Shown here in pieces: positions 47,203-56,441 of a stretch of DNA of 57,700 nucleotides (position 1 is its first letter; each line of letters begins with the position of its first letter). Below the pieces are notes generated by a model. The model saw nothing but the letters and a program-made list of their open reading frames with translations. It was not told the origin of the DNA and searched no databases. A program made the position numbers and the translations under genes. The DNA comes from Gymnopus androsaceus JB14 (taxonomy: Eukaryota; Basidiomycota; Agaricomycetes; Agaricales; Omphalotaceae): assembly GCA_009733575.1 (NCBI GenBank), contig ML769775.1, forward strand, positions 1 to 57,700. Direction: 5' to 3'.

Positions 47203-47723
47203 TGTTGAAAGGATCTGACGCTTACGATAGTGACGTCATCGATCGACTCGACATGAGTCTTTCGTCCCGTTAATACTCCTTGAAACACCTTTGTAGCTGC
47301 GCTACATAAGGCAACAGCACTGTCTTTGTATTTGCTCAATAAGCATACAAGACGCTGTAATTATGCCATTCGCTAGTTCTATAAATATGATACATACGCT
47401 TATGAAGCATATGAACTGTTCAATACAATAGTAGTCGAACGTAGTCGTAATTACTCGATCACACATCGTACTTACATGCTGTTGAACCATTATGATCGTA
47501 CCCTATGCCCTAAGCCACCTTACTATGTTACTGTATAGTTGTAGTCGTACTTAGTATAAATACTGTACCTAGTATCCGTACTCCTTAGCACACTCAGTTG
47601 TACTACTACTTGTCTATACAAGAACTCTTCGCTCTCCAACTAGTCCTCCAGACCAGTCTACTTGCTACATAATCAGGTGAGTAATGGATCTCACCATTTG
47701 TTGATCATATGTCTGCTTCAACA
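47203..47723 (+). repeat. Copia-2 3' LTR
   Basis: 521 bp, ending CTTCAACA before the duplicated CTGAG. Confidence 0.9.
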
Positions 47724-47729
47724 CTGAGA

Positions 47730-48249
47730 TAGGGTTTTAAGTTCCAATTCAATTCAGTTTATTTGCTAAATTTTCAATGAATCATGAATTGCACCAGTGC
47801 ATGATTTTTTGAAACCTGGATGAACTGTAAACTGGCACTGGTTTAAATGGTCCATCAGTGCAGTCTTTAGCAGTGCATTTTTCAGTGCAGTTTAATGCAA
47901 TTCACAATTTAAACTGGCTTGAACTGGTCATTCTTACATCCAAAAATAGAGTACCTCAGCATAATAATGCCAACCCAGCTGGTAGATGTGCTGTTTATCA
48001 TGTATATACTATTGGAAATGAAATTTCAGCATGATAAGGTTGCTCATAGCTCTGTTTGTATTAGTATTAATTTGCACAGATTTAAACTGATGCAAGGCAG
48101 TTTAGGTAATTTTCAAAAATTGAATGCACCATGAACTGGCACTGATTTAAACTGTGCATCAGTGCAGCCTTCAGCAGTGCAATCTACAGTGCAATCCAAT
48201 GCAATTCACGGTTTATTTGCAGTTCATTGAATTGGACCTTAAAACCCTA
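47730..48249. mobile_element. hAT-type MITE (520 bp) inside the CCTAGG element
   Basis: The ends TAGGGTTTTAAGTTCCAATT and the inverse are flanked by the 8-bp duplication ACCTGAGA: the right copy is 48250-48257, and the left copy is 40831-40837 plus 47729, split by Copia-2. The interior has CAGTGCA/TGCACTG and TTTAAACTG motifs in both orientations. Confidence 0.85.
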
Positions 48250-48410
48250 ACCTGAGAATACCCTCAGAATTCCTAGGAGGCTTTGGAGGCTTAGGAGGCC
48301 TAGGAGGCCTAGGATACCTGAGGTATCCAAAAGTTTTTGCATTATTCCTAGGTGGCCTAGGCTGCCTAAGTGACCTGGGGTCATCCTGGGCCCAGACCAT
48401 TTTTCCTGAT

Positions 48411-48871
48411 CTCAGAGAACATACAGGTTTTGCTGATATATTCGTGCTCATTCTAGGGGCTACTAATGTTGTAGGAATAATAATTGAACCTGTATCTAAG
48501 CCAGTGTTTCTTTGGCTCTGCAGAAGTTGAACTTATGGGTACTGGATACATTGTATAAAGTTGAAGTTAAAAAAGTTAAAGTATATAGTTAGAATCAAAA
48601 CTGATTGATCAAAAGTTGGAATTTTGGTGAAAATGACCTCATAGGAAAGCCAAAGCACAGGAAAAGGGAAAATTTTGGTAGACCTTATTTTGTAACTGAA
48701 AAATGCACATAATTCTGGATAAGCCATGTATAGGTGTGGGAATAATTACATGATAATTGATATCCCATTTGTGGATTATCGCAATAATTCAGGTGGCAAT
48801 TCAGTCGACCTTAATTTCTTCCCTTTCCGGTGTGAAGGTCACTAGCAGGAAGAAGGAAAAAGACAAAGATA
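48411..48871. other. No gene recognised; orphan ATCAGCAAAACC end
   Basis: ACAGGTTTTGCTGAT at 48425-48439 is a right end of the ATCAGC family; the left partner may be the degenerate GCATCAGTAGGG near 40618. The rest is AT-rich with no recognisable gene. Confidence 0.4.
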
Positions 48872-49147
48872 GTGGTTAGTGATTTAGATAAAGAAGCAGA
48901 GTATATTGAGGGGATTGACTTGGAGGGCGAAAAATCAACATTCTCACCTGATGATTCTTCAGACCTTCCCGTCGAAGCGGTGATTGAACATGTGCTCAAT
49001 CCTGAAAAGTTCATTGAAGGGCTCGACGTTGATAAACATGGTATAATGATGCATTCAGTTGATGTTGAAGAGGATTATGAGATTGCTGAAGATGATGGAG
49101 AAACCATGGAGAAACAAGAAGAGCTAGGGTCAACTGGTGGTTTCTGA
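48872..49147 (+). CDS. Hypothetical acidic protein or exon upstream of the NLR
   Basis: 91 codons, strongly acidic (EAEYIEGIDLEGEKS, SVDVEEDYEIAEDDGE). The start Met is not certain and the frame may belong to an exon of a longer gene. It lies about 250 bp before the NACHT-WD40 gene on the same strand. I do not recognise a family. No introns or signal sequences are visible. Confidence 0.3.
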   Translation: MVSDLDKEAEYIEGIDLEGEKSTFSPDDSSDLPVEAVIEHVLNPEKFIEGLDVDKHGIMMHSVDVEEDYEIAEDDGETMEKQEELGSTGGF

Positions 49148-49402
49148 GCGGCTGAGCCAAATATTCCCGTCATATGACAGGAGCAATGAAGTCTTGAACT
49201 GAACGGCCGAGCTGAACAGCATGAATGCTCTTCGAATCTTTTCTGAATGAATCCTCGCAAATTTAAAGATACTTATCAGAAAACCTATACAACATTTCTT
49301 CTCAAGATCACAAAGTTTTGCATGTAAGTTTAACTTTTAAATAGTAAAAAATGAATCAAGGTGACGACCTGACTATTTATATCTGAATCATAGGAAATCA
49401 TT

Positions 49403-52072
49403 ATGAGAAAGTTGACATACTCGCAACAGGCATTTTATGATGCAGGTGTGGGCATCAGGCTTGCTCGCAAGCCATGTAGTTCGGGCACAAGGGAACAAAT
49501 TCTTTCTGATATTGAGAAATGGGCAACTAGCAATAATCCTTACGATGCACTTGGCTATTGGATGTGTGGGATGGCTGGAACAGGAAAAAGTACAATTGCA
49601 ATGTCTCTTTGCATAAGATTAAAGAAGAAAGGTCTACTCGCTGGGACCTTTTTCTGTTCACGCCAAATTCCAGAACGCAGAGATTACCAGATGATTGTTC
49701 CTACATTGGCATACCAGCTAGCAAAATTCTCCGGAATATTTGCAGCTTCACTGATGAATATCATGCAAGAAGATCCTGATTATCCAGTGATGAAGCCAGA
49801 AGAGCAGATCAAAAAACTCTTAGTTCAGCCATGGAATGCAGCCATTAATGGAAAAATAAGATTATATACACCTTTTCTTGTTGTGGATGCTTTGGATGAA
49901 TGTGAAGAAGTCTCATGGGTACTTAAACCACTTAAAAGGGCAATCCAGAGAAGAGAATTACCAGGATTAAAATTTTTCTTGACCAGTCACCCAGAGAAGG
50001 CAATCCAGAAACTTATTGATGCAAGCAACTTTACACAATTAGAGCCAGTTTCATATATCAATAAATTTCTTTTACACCAAGTTGAACAAAGTTTAGTCAA
50101 AGAAGACATATATAATTATGTTAAAACTGAGCTGGATGGAATCTATTCATCAGAGAAGGAGCTTGAGCATCTTACATCATTGTCTGGAAAGCTCTTCATT
50201 TATGCAGCAACAATGGTGAAACATGTGAAGGGTGGCAGCTATCTTGGAAGGCAAAAGGAGAGACTGACTGATTCACTGAAGCAGAGTAGCCAATATCAGG
50301 ATCTGCACCAACTTTATGATGGCATTGTAAGCAGTGCCATTTCAAGTGAAAATCCACCTCATGAAATCCAGGAAGATAAGATGATTCTTTACACCATCAC
50401 TTGCACAGGAAAGCCATTGACATGTAATGCCATAGCTAACCTATTGGGTTTGACAGAGGCTGGTGTGGCCAATCTGATAGAAAAACTGAAAGCACTTGTC
50501 TATATTTCTGATGACAATAATTGTGTTTTTACATTTCATGCCTCTTTTCCTGACTATCTTGTAAAGGTGATGAAAGCTGAGTGGATAAAGTCTCACCATC
50601 TCAAGCTGACCTTTGCATGTTTGAAAACAATGAAAGAGTTAAAATTCAATATCTGTGAGCTCCCTTCATCATTTACACCAGATAAGGAAGTGCTTAACTT
50701 TGAGAGGAAAGTTAAGGACAACATAGGAGAAACACTTCAATATGCTTGTCAGTTTTGGAGTTATCATTTCAGTGAATGTGAGACCCAGGAGAATGTTTTA
50801 AAGGAATTGTATAAGTTCTTGAAGGGAAAGGGAGTATATTGGATTGAAGCCATGAGCATACTGGACCTATTGCCACAATGTGGAGAAGCTATAGACTCAA
50901 GTCTTAAGGTTAGTTTCAGGTGGAAGTATAATTAGGTGAATAAATAACTGAAGTTTTTGCAGAAAATCACAGATGCTGATGCTAAATTTGAAGGAATAAG
51001 GATGATGAAATACCTCCAAAATTTACGAGTACAGTTTTCAAGTGGTGAAGCTAAGGGAAGAAGACCACATTTATATCTCAGTATCATTCCTTTTTGGCAA
51101 AGTAATTTTGAATGTAAACCCCACCTTAAAAATACTTGGATTGAGGCTCAGACACAAAGTCGGATGACAGATGTAATATTGAAGGGTCATAATAAATGGG
51201 TATGTTCAGTTGCCTTTTCACATGATGGAACAAGGATTGTGTCTGGTTCTAGAGACAAAACAGTCAGAATCTGGGATGCCACTACTGGTGCTCAAATAGG
51301 TGATCCTCTGCAAGGTCATGATGATTGGGTCTGTTCAGTTGCCTTCTCACATGATGGAACAAGGATTGTATCTGGCTCTGATGACAAAACAGTCAGGATC
51401 TGGGATGCTACTACTGGTGCTCAAATTGGTGATCCTCTGCAAGGTCATGATCATGTTGTGAATTCAGTTGCTTTTTCACATGATGGAACCAGGATTGTGT
51501 CTGGCTCAGGAGATGAAACAGTCAGGATCTGGGATGCCACTACTGGTACTCAAATGGGTGATTGTCTGCAAGGTCATGATCATTGGGTCCATTCAGTTGC
51601 CTTTTCACATGATGGAACCAGGATTGTGTCTGGCGCTGATGAAAGAACAGTCAGGATCTGGGATGCCACTACTGTTGCTCAATTAGATGATCCTTTGCAA
51701 GGTCATGATGATGTTGTGAATTCAGTTGCCTTTTCACATGAGGGAACAAGGATTGTGTCTGGCTCTAGAGACAAAACAGTCAGAATCTGGGATGCCACTA
51801 CTGGTGCTCAAATCTGTGATCCTCTGCAAGGTCATGATCATTGGGTCCATTCAGTTGCCTTTTCACATGATGGAACCAAGATTGTGTCTGGCTCTGAAGA
51901 CAAAACAGTCAGGATCTGGGATCCCAGTACTGGTGCTCAAATGGCTGATCCTCTGAAAGGTCATGATCATATTGTAAATTCTGTTGCCTTTTCACCTGAT
52001 GGAACCAGGATTGTGTCTGGCTCTCATGATGAAACACTCAGGATTTGGGATCCCCTTCCAATTCTCCACTGA
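49403..52072 (+). CDS. NLR-type STAND protein: NACHT NTPase with seven WD40 repeats
   Basis: Two exons (49403-50908, 50963-52072) give about 870 residues. NACHT domain: Walker A GMAGTGKST at residues 56-64 and Walker B LVVDALDEC at about 159-167, then FFLTSHPEKAI, a sensor-1-like segment. A helical winged-helix-like region leads through the intron (GTTAGT...TTGCAG) to a propeller of seven 43-residue WD40 repeats (VAFSHDGTRIVSGS, VRIWDATTGAQ). Fungal NLRs of this layout act as intracellular sensors in non-self recognition; the role here is inferred. The N-terminal effector domain is missing or encoded upstream: a plausible intron (GTAAGT at about 49325, AG at 49392) joins the frame ENLYNISSQDHKVLH to EIIMRKL. 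The C-terminus is probably shortened by a frameshift near 52057. Confidence 0.85.
51185..52072 (+). repeat. Seven WD40-coding repeats, 129-bp period
   Basis: Units start at 51185 and every 129 bp after it, the last at 51959. Units are highly similar in DNA. Differences cluster at the residues after Gly-His (NKW, DDW, DHV, DHW, DDV, DHW, DHI) and after Ser-Gly (SRDK, SDDK, SGDE, ADER, SRDK, SEDK, SHDE). Confidence 0.9.
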
Positions 52073-52160
52073 ATAACACACTCATAGATCACACTGAGTC
52101 ATTCCAAGGTAGTGTTTCATTTCTCTGTCTACGCTTGATTTTCAACCTATTCTTTCCTAG

Positions 52161-52363
52161 CACACAATAACTGGAATCTTTCAAGTAATGGATGGATTAC
52201 CTTTCCCAATTGCCCTTATGGTATAATCTGGATTCCTCCTCAGTTTTGAAAACCATTATGGAGGCCTCAGAATTTATGCATTATATCTCGGGTAGGATAC
52301 ACCAAGTTATCCTTTGCAGACCATGTATATGACAAGGAATGGTTTCATTGCATCATGGAATGA
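52161..52363 (+). pseudogene. Remnant C-terminal exon of the NLR
   Basis: After a GT-AG intron (about 52112-52160) the frame reads NNWNLSSNGWITFPN, GIIWIPPQF, then TGA (52247-52249) where Arg is expected, then KPLWRPQNLCII and KLSFADHVYDKEWFHC. This matches the C-terminal tail usual in basidiomycete WD40 NLRs (WI-PP-xR-LWxP). The joining frame SNSPLNNTLIDHTESFQ at 52059-52111 is +1 to the WD40 frame, so a one-base change cut it off. Confidence 0.65.
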
Positions 52364-52557
52364 TGCTTCTAACAACTGTTTATTTTCCCTTACAATTACT
52401 TTAACAACTAGCTTCTTAAATTCTGTCGGACAGTCCCCTTGTCAAGTCACAATCCCTCCAACATTCCTAGTCCCAGAAACATTGACCCAACCTCTCAGTC
52501 TGGAGGGCTTTTTCTCATTTCCTTTTCTTGTCAATTCTATCAAAGCTTCACTTATTC
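52364..52557. other. 3' flank of the NLR gene
   Basis: No gene or element ends recognised before the MITE starting at 52558. Confidence 0.4.
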
Positions 52558-52774
52558 ATCAGCAAAACCTGGGTGTTCTGTACACAACCCATAGCACTCA
52601 TGGAGCTTATAGCAACATACCCCTCTGTACAGAACTGTGGGATGCTATGGGTGGCTGTGGATCACTGTGGATTTTGCAGGAGCACTGCCCATTGGCATTC
52701 TACTAGTTACTCTACTAGCTCTGCTACACTACTTAGTATACTCTACTCTTATTAATTTGAGCATGAACAATATA

Positions 52775-53684
52775 CAGAAGCAAACCCCCAGGGGAAAAAC
52801 TTTCAAAAGATTAGGCAATAATTTGAGTTGACGATGGATTTAAGCAAGCCATTTTTGGCAGTCAAGTTATATGCATCATAGCATCATGTTCAAATTTTTT
52901 CAGAGTTTTGTGAGCACATTTAGTGTCTACATAAATCAATTACTGCTGTTCATGAAAAAGTGCTGAAAACCCCCAGGCGAAATATCACATGTGACCATCA
53001 AATGGGGCCACAATGTATCGTAAAATTGCTCTTCCAACCTTCTGGACATGCTCTAGTATCCTTAAACACTTTGGGTAAGCTCATAGCCCAATTGTGGATG
53101 TTGGCCATGCAGTGCAAGGGATCATCCATGTTTTTCCGACTTGTTAGCAGTTTTTATTGTTTAATTTTTTTTTGGTCCATGATCTAGTCTAGGCATATTA
53201 ATTATGCTATACTGTACCGTTTCGACCAAGTGTTCACAGGGTGTGACAGGTGACCTGTCCTGTTCAGAGTTCTAAGTGTTCACAGATCACGGTGACCTGT
53301 GACTGAGCAGTGAACTGTTCACAAGGGTCAATTATCTGTACTTATATTTACATTATACTCTCCATTTTGCCTCATTTCAACTCATTCTAGCTTGTTTAAA
53401 GGTAGAATGAGAAAATTTTTAGCTTTTCAAAGTATTTTTTCTGGGTTTTGGAGGTTTTTTTTTTTGTCTTGGTTGTCACGGTGTTCATAACCCCAAATGA
53501 CTGGTGACACCTTGGTGTGAACTGTTCATTTTGGGCCAATGTGATGCATGACTGAACACTTGGTCGAAACGGTACAGTAAACTTAATGGAGATGTGGCTT
53601 AGATATTATATCAAAAAATTCGAAGCCTCAAACCTACTACAAATCACAGGAAAATCAAAAATTTTGCCTGGGGGTTTGCCTCTG
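52775..53684. mobile_element. TA-flanked element with CAGARGCAAACCCCCAGG ends (910 bp)
   Basis: CAGAAGCAAACCCCCAGGGG at the left, the inverse of CAGAGGCAAACCCCCAGGCA at the right, TA on both sides. It hosts the MITE 53212-53577. No coding capacity is evident. AAACCCCCAGGCG recurs internally near 52968. Confidence 0.7.
53212..53577. mobile_element. TA-flanked MITE of the CTGTACC...GTGTTCA family, copy 2 (366 bp)
   Basis: The ends CTGTACCGTTTCGACCAAGT and the inverse are flanked by TA. CpG sites in the arms are intact, unlike copy 1 at 15613. Confidence 0.8.
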
Positions 53685-53689
53685 TAGTG

Positions 53690-53796
53690 GATATTCCATA
53701 TGACATACAGATTTGAGGGGAATTAGGCTTTTTGTACTGTCAAAATCATATTCCATATGAGGTATTATTCCACATGAGGTCATTCCATATGAGGTA
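53690..53796. repeat. Short direct repeats ATTCCATATGAGGT
   Basis: Three to four imperfect copies of CCATATGAGGT precede the next MITE. Confidence 0.5.
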
Positions 53797-54189
53797 CTGT
53801 ACCATTTCGATCGAGTGTTCATCCAGGATGATGCATGATGCATTGACACCACCAGTTCATTGGTTCATTGACCTTAATGATGCATGATGGAGAAAAATTT
53901 GAGTTCAGTTCACCACAAATTTAGTGCTTGTCCAGAGCCCAATATACTTGAAATAGTTTGTTGTGAGCTGAGGAAACAATAATAGCTAATTGTACAGCAT
54001 TTTTTTATAGCCAATGCAGCTGTACATGGGGAAAAAAACAGCCGCGAACGGAAAATTTATTATCTAGGTAGAAAAATGATGGATTTGATATTAGTTCAGA
54101 GGCACATATGATGCATGACGAATTTGGATTTTAGTTCAGTTCAGAGGTGCCCATGATGCATGACTGAACGCTCGATCGAAATGGTACAG
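53797..54189. mobile_element. TA-flanked MITE of the CTGTACC...GTGTTCA family, copy 3 (393 bp)
   Basis: CTGTACCATTTCGATCGAGT with the inverse at the right end, TA on both sides. ATGATGCATGA motifs recur inside. Confidence 0.8.
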
Positions 54190-54302
54190 TATTCTACTGT
54201 ACTAGCCTCATAGCAGCTCATAGCATTTCATAGCACTATGGCTGCTATGGCTTGCTATAGATTGCTATAGCTGCTATGACCTTCACCCAGGTTTTGCTGA
54301 TG

Positions 54303-54837
54303 TCAGCCAAACCTGGTTGGTCTCCAGAGGTCTCCAGAGATCTCCAGAGCTCTGGCAGCTGTCAAAAAGCTGTTGAAAAGCTGTCAAACTCCTCCAGGCA
54401 TCTCCAAAGGTCTCTGGAGATCTCTGGACATCAGCAAAAAGGGGTTAAACCTATGATGACCTAGGGAACCTAGGCTACCCTGGTCACCCTGGTCACCCTG
54501 GTCACCTTGGGTCTTCCAGGCTACCCCAGGCTACCCCAGGCTACCTCAGGTTACCTCAGGTTCCTCAGGTTAGCTCAGGTTTACTCAGGTTGCCTCAAAT
54601 TCCCAAGGTTTATCCCTAAATCCTAGGCAACCTAGGTGACCTCAAAGAAACTGAGGCAGTCTAGGCAACCTAGGTGGCCTAGGAGACCTAGGTATCCTTA
54701 GGTTCCCTTAAGTCTCTTTAAGTCATTGTGGGTCAACCTAAAGTCAGCCCTGGGCCCAGACCATTTTTCCTGATGGAGTTACTATCCTTGCTCCAGAGAC
54801 AAAAGAAGTGTATTGTGATGGTACAGGTTTTGCTGAT
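54303..54837. mobile_element. TCAGCMAAACCTG-ended element containing a CCTAGG element
   Basis: TCAGCCAAACCTGG at 54303 and CAGGTTTTGCTGA ending near 54837 are inverted. The left part contains inverted GGTCTCCAGAG/CTCTGGAGATC motifs (54318-54428). A CCTAGG element fills 54430-54774. Its left end directly abuts the right end of the 52558-54301 MITE. Confidence 0.5.
54430..54774. mobile_element. CCTAGG-rich short element, second copy (345 bp)
   Basis: Left end ATCAGCAAAAAGGGGTTAAA, right end the inverse of ATCAGGAAAAATGGTCTGGG. The interior is built of CCTAGG, CACCCTGG and CTACCCCAGG repeats. The right arm matches that of 40648-48410. Confidence 0.7.
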
Positions 54838-54860
54838 GGATTTTTAGTGCAGACTGGTAT

Positions 54861-56260
54861 CTAAATCTTGTGTTTATATATGGAGCAAATGAAAAACATA
54901 TCTTTTGCCATTTCATCCATGAACATTGCTGCTGCTGCAACCTCCTTCCTGTCCAAGTCACTTTCAAGCACATCATAGGTTCCTCCAATCAACCAGTTTC
55001 TGGCTACTTTCTTGCCATAGTCATTATTCACCTTTTCCCATATATCATTGTATTCCCTTGCATTCAACCAACCTCCGAGTCCCCTCAGCACTGGCAGATC
55101 CTGTAAACGTTCCAGGAAGGTGATAGCATCTGAGCGCTTGCCTTGTCATGTGGTTGTTTTGTTTGTGTCAATGTCAACCCATTCCTTGCAACTTTGACAC
55201 AAGACTTGGCGTGAGCTTCATGGATTGTATGAAGAACAAGAAGCATTGGTTCCTGTGTATCGGATGTAAGAATGGCCCCAGGTTTGGGGGATCTTCAGTT
55301 CTGCTCTTTTAAAAAAGCTTTTGAAAGGAACCCAAGGCTGATCACCAAGTTTACCAAAGTCAATAGGAATGACATTGATGCAGCCTACTAAAGGCAGTGA
55401 GCTTGAAAGGTAACAAAGAACTTGCTGGTTTACCAATAATATCTATAATCCTCATCACCGTGGTGTGGTTGGAACGAAATAGCTCCCGAGGGGCGGAAGC
55501 TGCACAGAGAGCAGCCCGCTTTGATTGAGGAAAGTGAACTCTAGTTGCAAGTTTCATTTAAAAAGATATTGCCTTTTGCATATGGTTCTGGGGGTCAATG
55601 GTTTTTTTGAACTTGTTTGTTTGGGTCCAAATAAATTGAAAACTATGGAAACCAAAGGCCCAAGCCAAAAAGAATATAGGCCTTAATTCATTTCGCATAG
55701 CCCCCCATTCATTTGCAGCCCAAATAAACACGGAAATAATTTTGGCTGACCCCCAGAACCATATGCAAAAGGCAATAACAGATAAAATGCGCTGCAACAC
55801 CTACGTGCCATCAATCTCCCTTGCTCTGAGAATCCATGCAACATTGGCCAGTGAGCCATATTGCAGCGTGTGCTTGATTTTTAGTAGACAGCCAACCCAA
55901 CCTTGGTTGATGCGCTCAGCATGAGAGAGTGCACCCAGAGGCTCCATTTCATCGCTACAAAACATCACGCTGAACCAAAATTAAGATAAGATAAGTACTA
56001 TATATATATAAACACAAAAAGTACAGTGACATACGTATCGTTTGGTTTTAGTTCCAGTTCAACCTCAGTCCCATGCGGAGCATACTTGACCGAAGGCAAA
56101 ACCTCTCTGCTTTCATTGTAGGCAGCCTCAAGAAGCTCCCAGACGGGAGTAGGAGGGGCCCATCGAATCGGTGCCTGTTCATCTCAGGGGATGTCGACGA
56201 TGATGCTTGGTTGGCAAAGTTCTAAGGGGGGATATTGATAACAAGAGAACAATACATTGA
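54861..56260 (-). pseudogene. Degraded multi-exon gene of unknown function
   Basis: Minus-strand coding-like blocks lie in a consistent order. They are APIRWAPPTPVWELLEAAYN and VKYAPHGTEVELELKPNDT (56170-56030); a GT-AG intron; VMFCSDEMEPLGALSHAERI and LANVAWILRAREIDGT (55985-55805); NHTTVMRIIDIIGKPASSLL (near 55470-55410); FGKLGDQPWVPFKSFFKRAE (near 55365-55300); VLRGLGGWLNAREYNDIWE and GGTYDVLESDLDRKEVAAAA (55091-54930), ending at 54861. A TGA at about 56186 and frame changes indicate decay. A MITE is inserted at 55569-55775. I do not recognise the family; the conserved-looking composition argues for a former host gene. Confidence 0.45.
55569..55775. mobile_element. TA-flanked MITE (207 bp) with perfect ~30-bp arms
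   Basis: TTGCCTTTTGCATATGGTTC at the left and the exact inverse at the right, flanked by TA. It lies inside the degraded minus-strand gene. Confidence 0.8.
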
Positions 56261-56441
56261 AAACTCTACTTACTGTGGTTTGTATGCCCTCAATATTTGC
56301 GCTGGCAATGTCAGAATGTTTAGATTGATTATTTCTCATGGAAGGTGTGGAAGGGAAGCGCTGTCGAATAGTGTCGAATAGTAACGTACATGTGCATCGT
56401 GACAGATCGTGACCAGTACTATGACAAACTGTCATGCTCTC

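Larger units (their letters stand above)
40838..47723 (+). mobile_element. Ty1/Copia retrotransposon 2 (6.89 kb)
   Basis: Two 521-bp LTRs (40838-41358, 47203-47723) start TGTTGAAAGGATCTGACG and end CTTCAACA, with the 5-bp duplication CTGAG (40833-40837, 47724-47728). The LTRs differ at about eight positions (roughly 98.5% identical), suggesting a young insertion. The interior encodes gag and pol in overlapping frames. Confidence 0.95.
40648..48410. mobile_element. CCTAGG-rich short element, split by a hAT MITE and Copia-2
   Basis: Left end ATCAGGAAAAATGGTCTGGG (40648), right end the inverse (to 48410). Both arms contain CCAGGATGACCCCAGGTCAC and many CCTAGG-type palindromes. Without the inserts the element is about 343 bp, matching the 345-bp relative at 54430-54774. 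Confidence 0.8.
52558..54301. mobile_element. ATCAGCAAAACCTGGG MITE expanded by nested inserts (1744 bp)
   Basis: Starts ATCAGCAAAACCTGGGTGTT and ends CACCCAGGTTTTGCTGAT. Both subterminal regions carry GCTATGG/CATAGC motifs as in 22609-23252. Inside lie a TA-flanked element (52775-53684, itself holding 53212-53577) and another MITE (53797-54189). Confidence 0.7.

Noticed and set aside
51468..51956. Plus-strand frames inside the WD40 region
   Set aside because: They repeat with the 129-bp period as alternate-frame readings of the WD40 repeats.
55558..55800. 80-codon minus-strand frame with a hydrophobic stretch
   Set aside because: It consists mostly of the MITE at 55569-55775 including both inverted arms; not a membrane protein gene.
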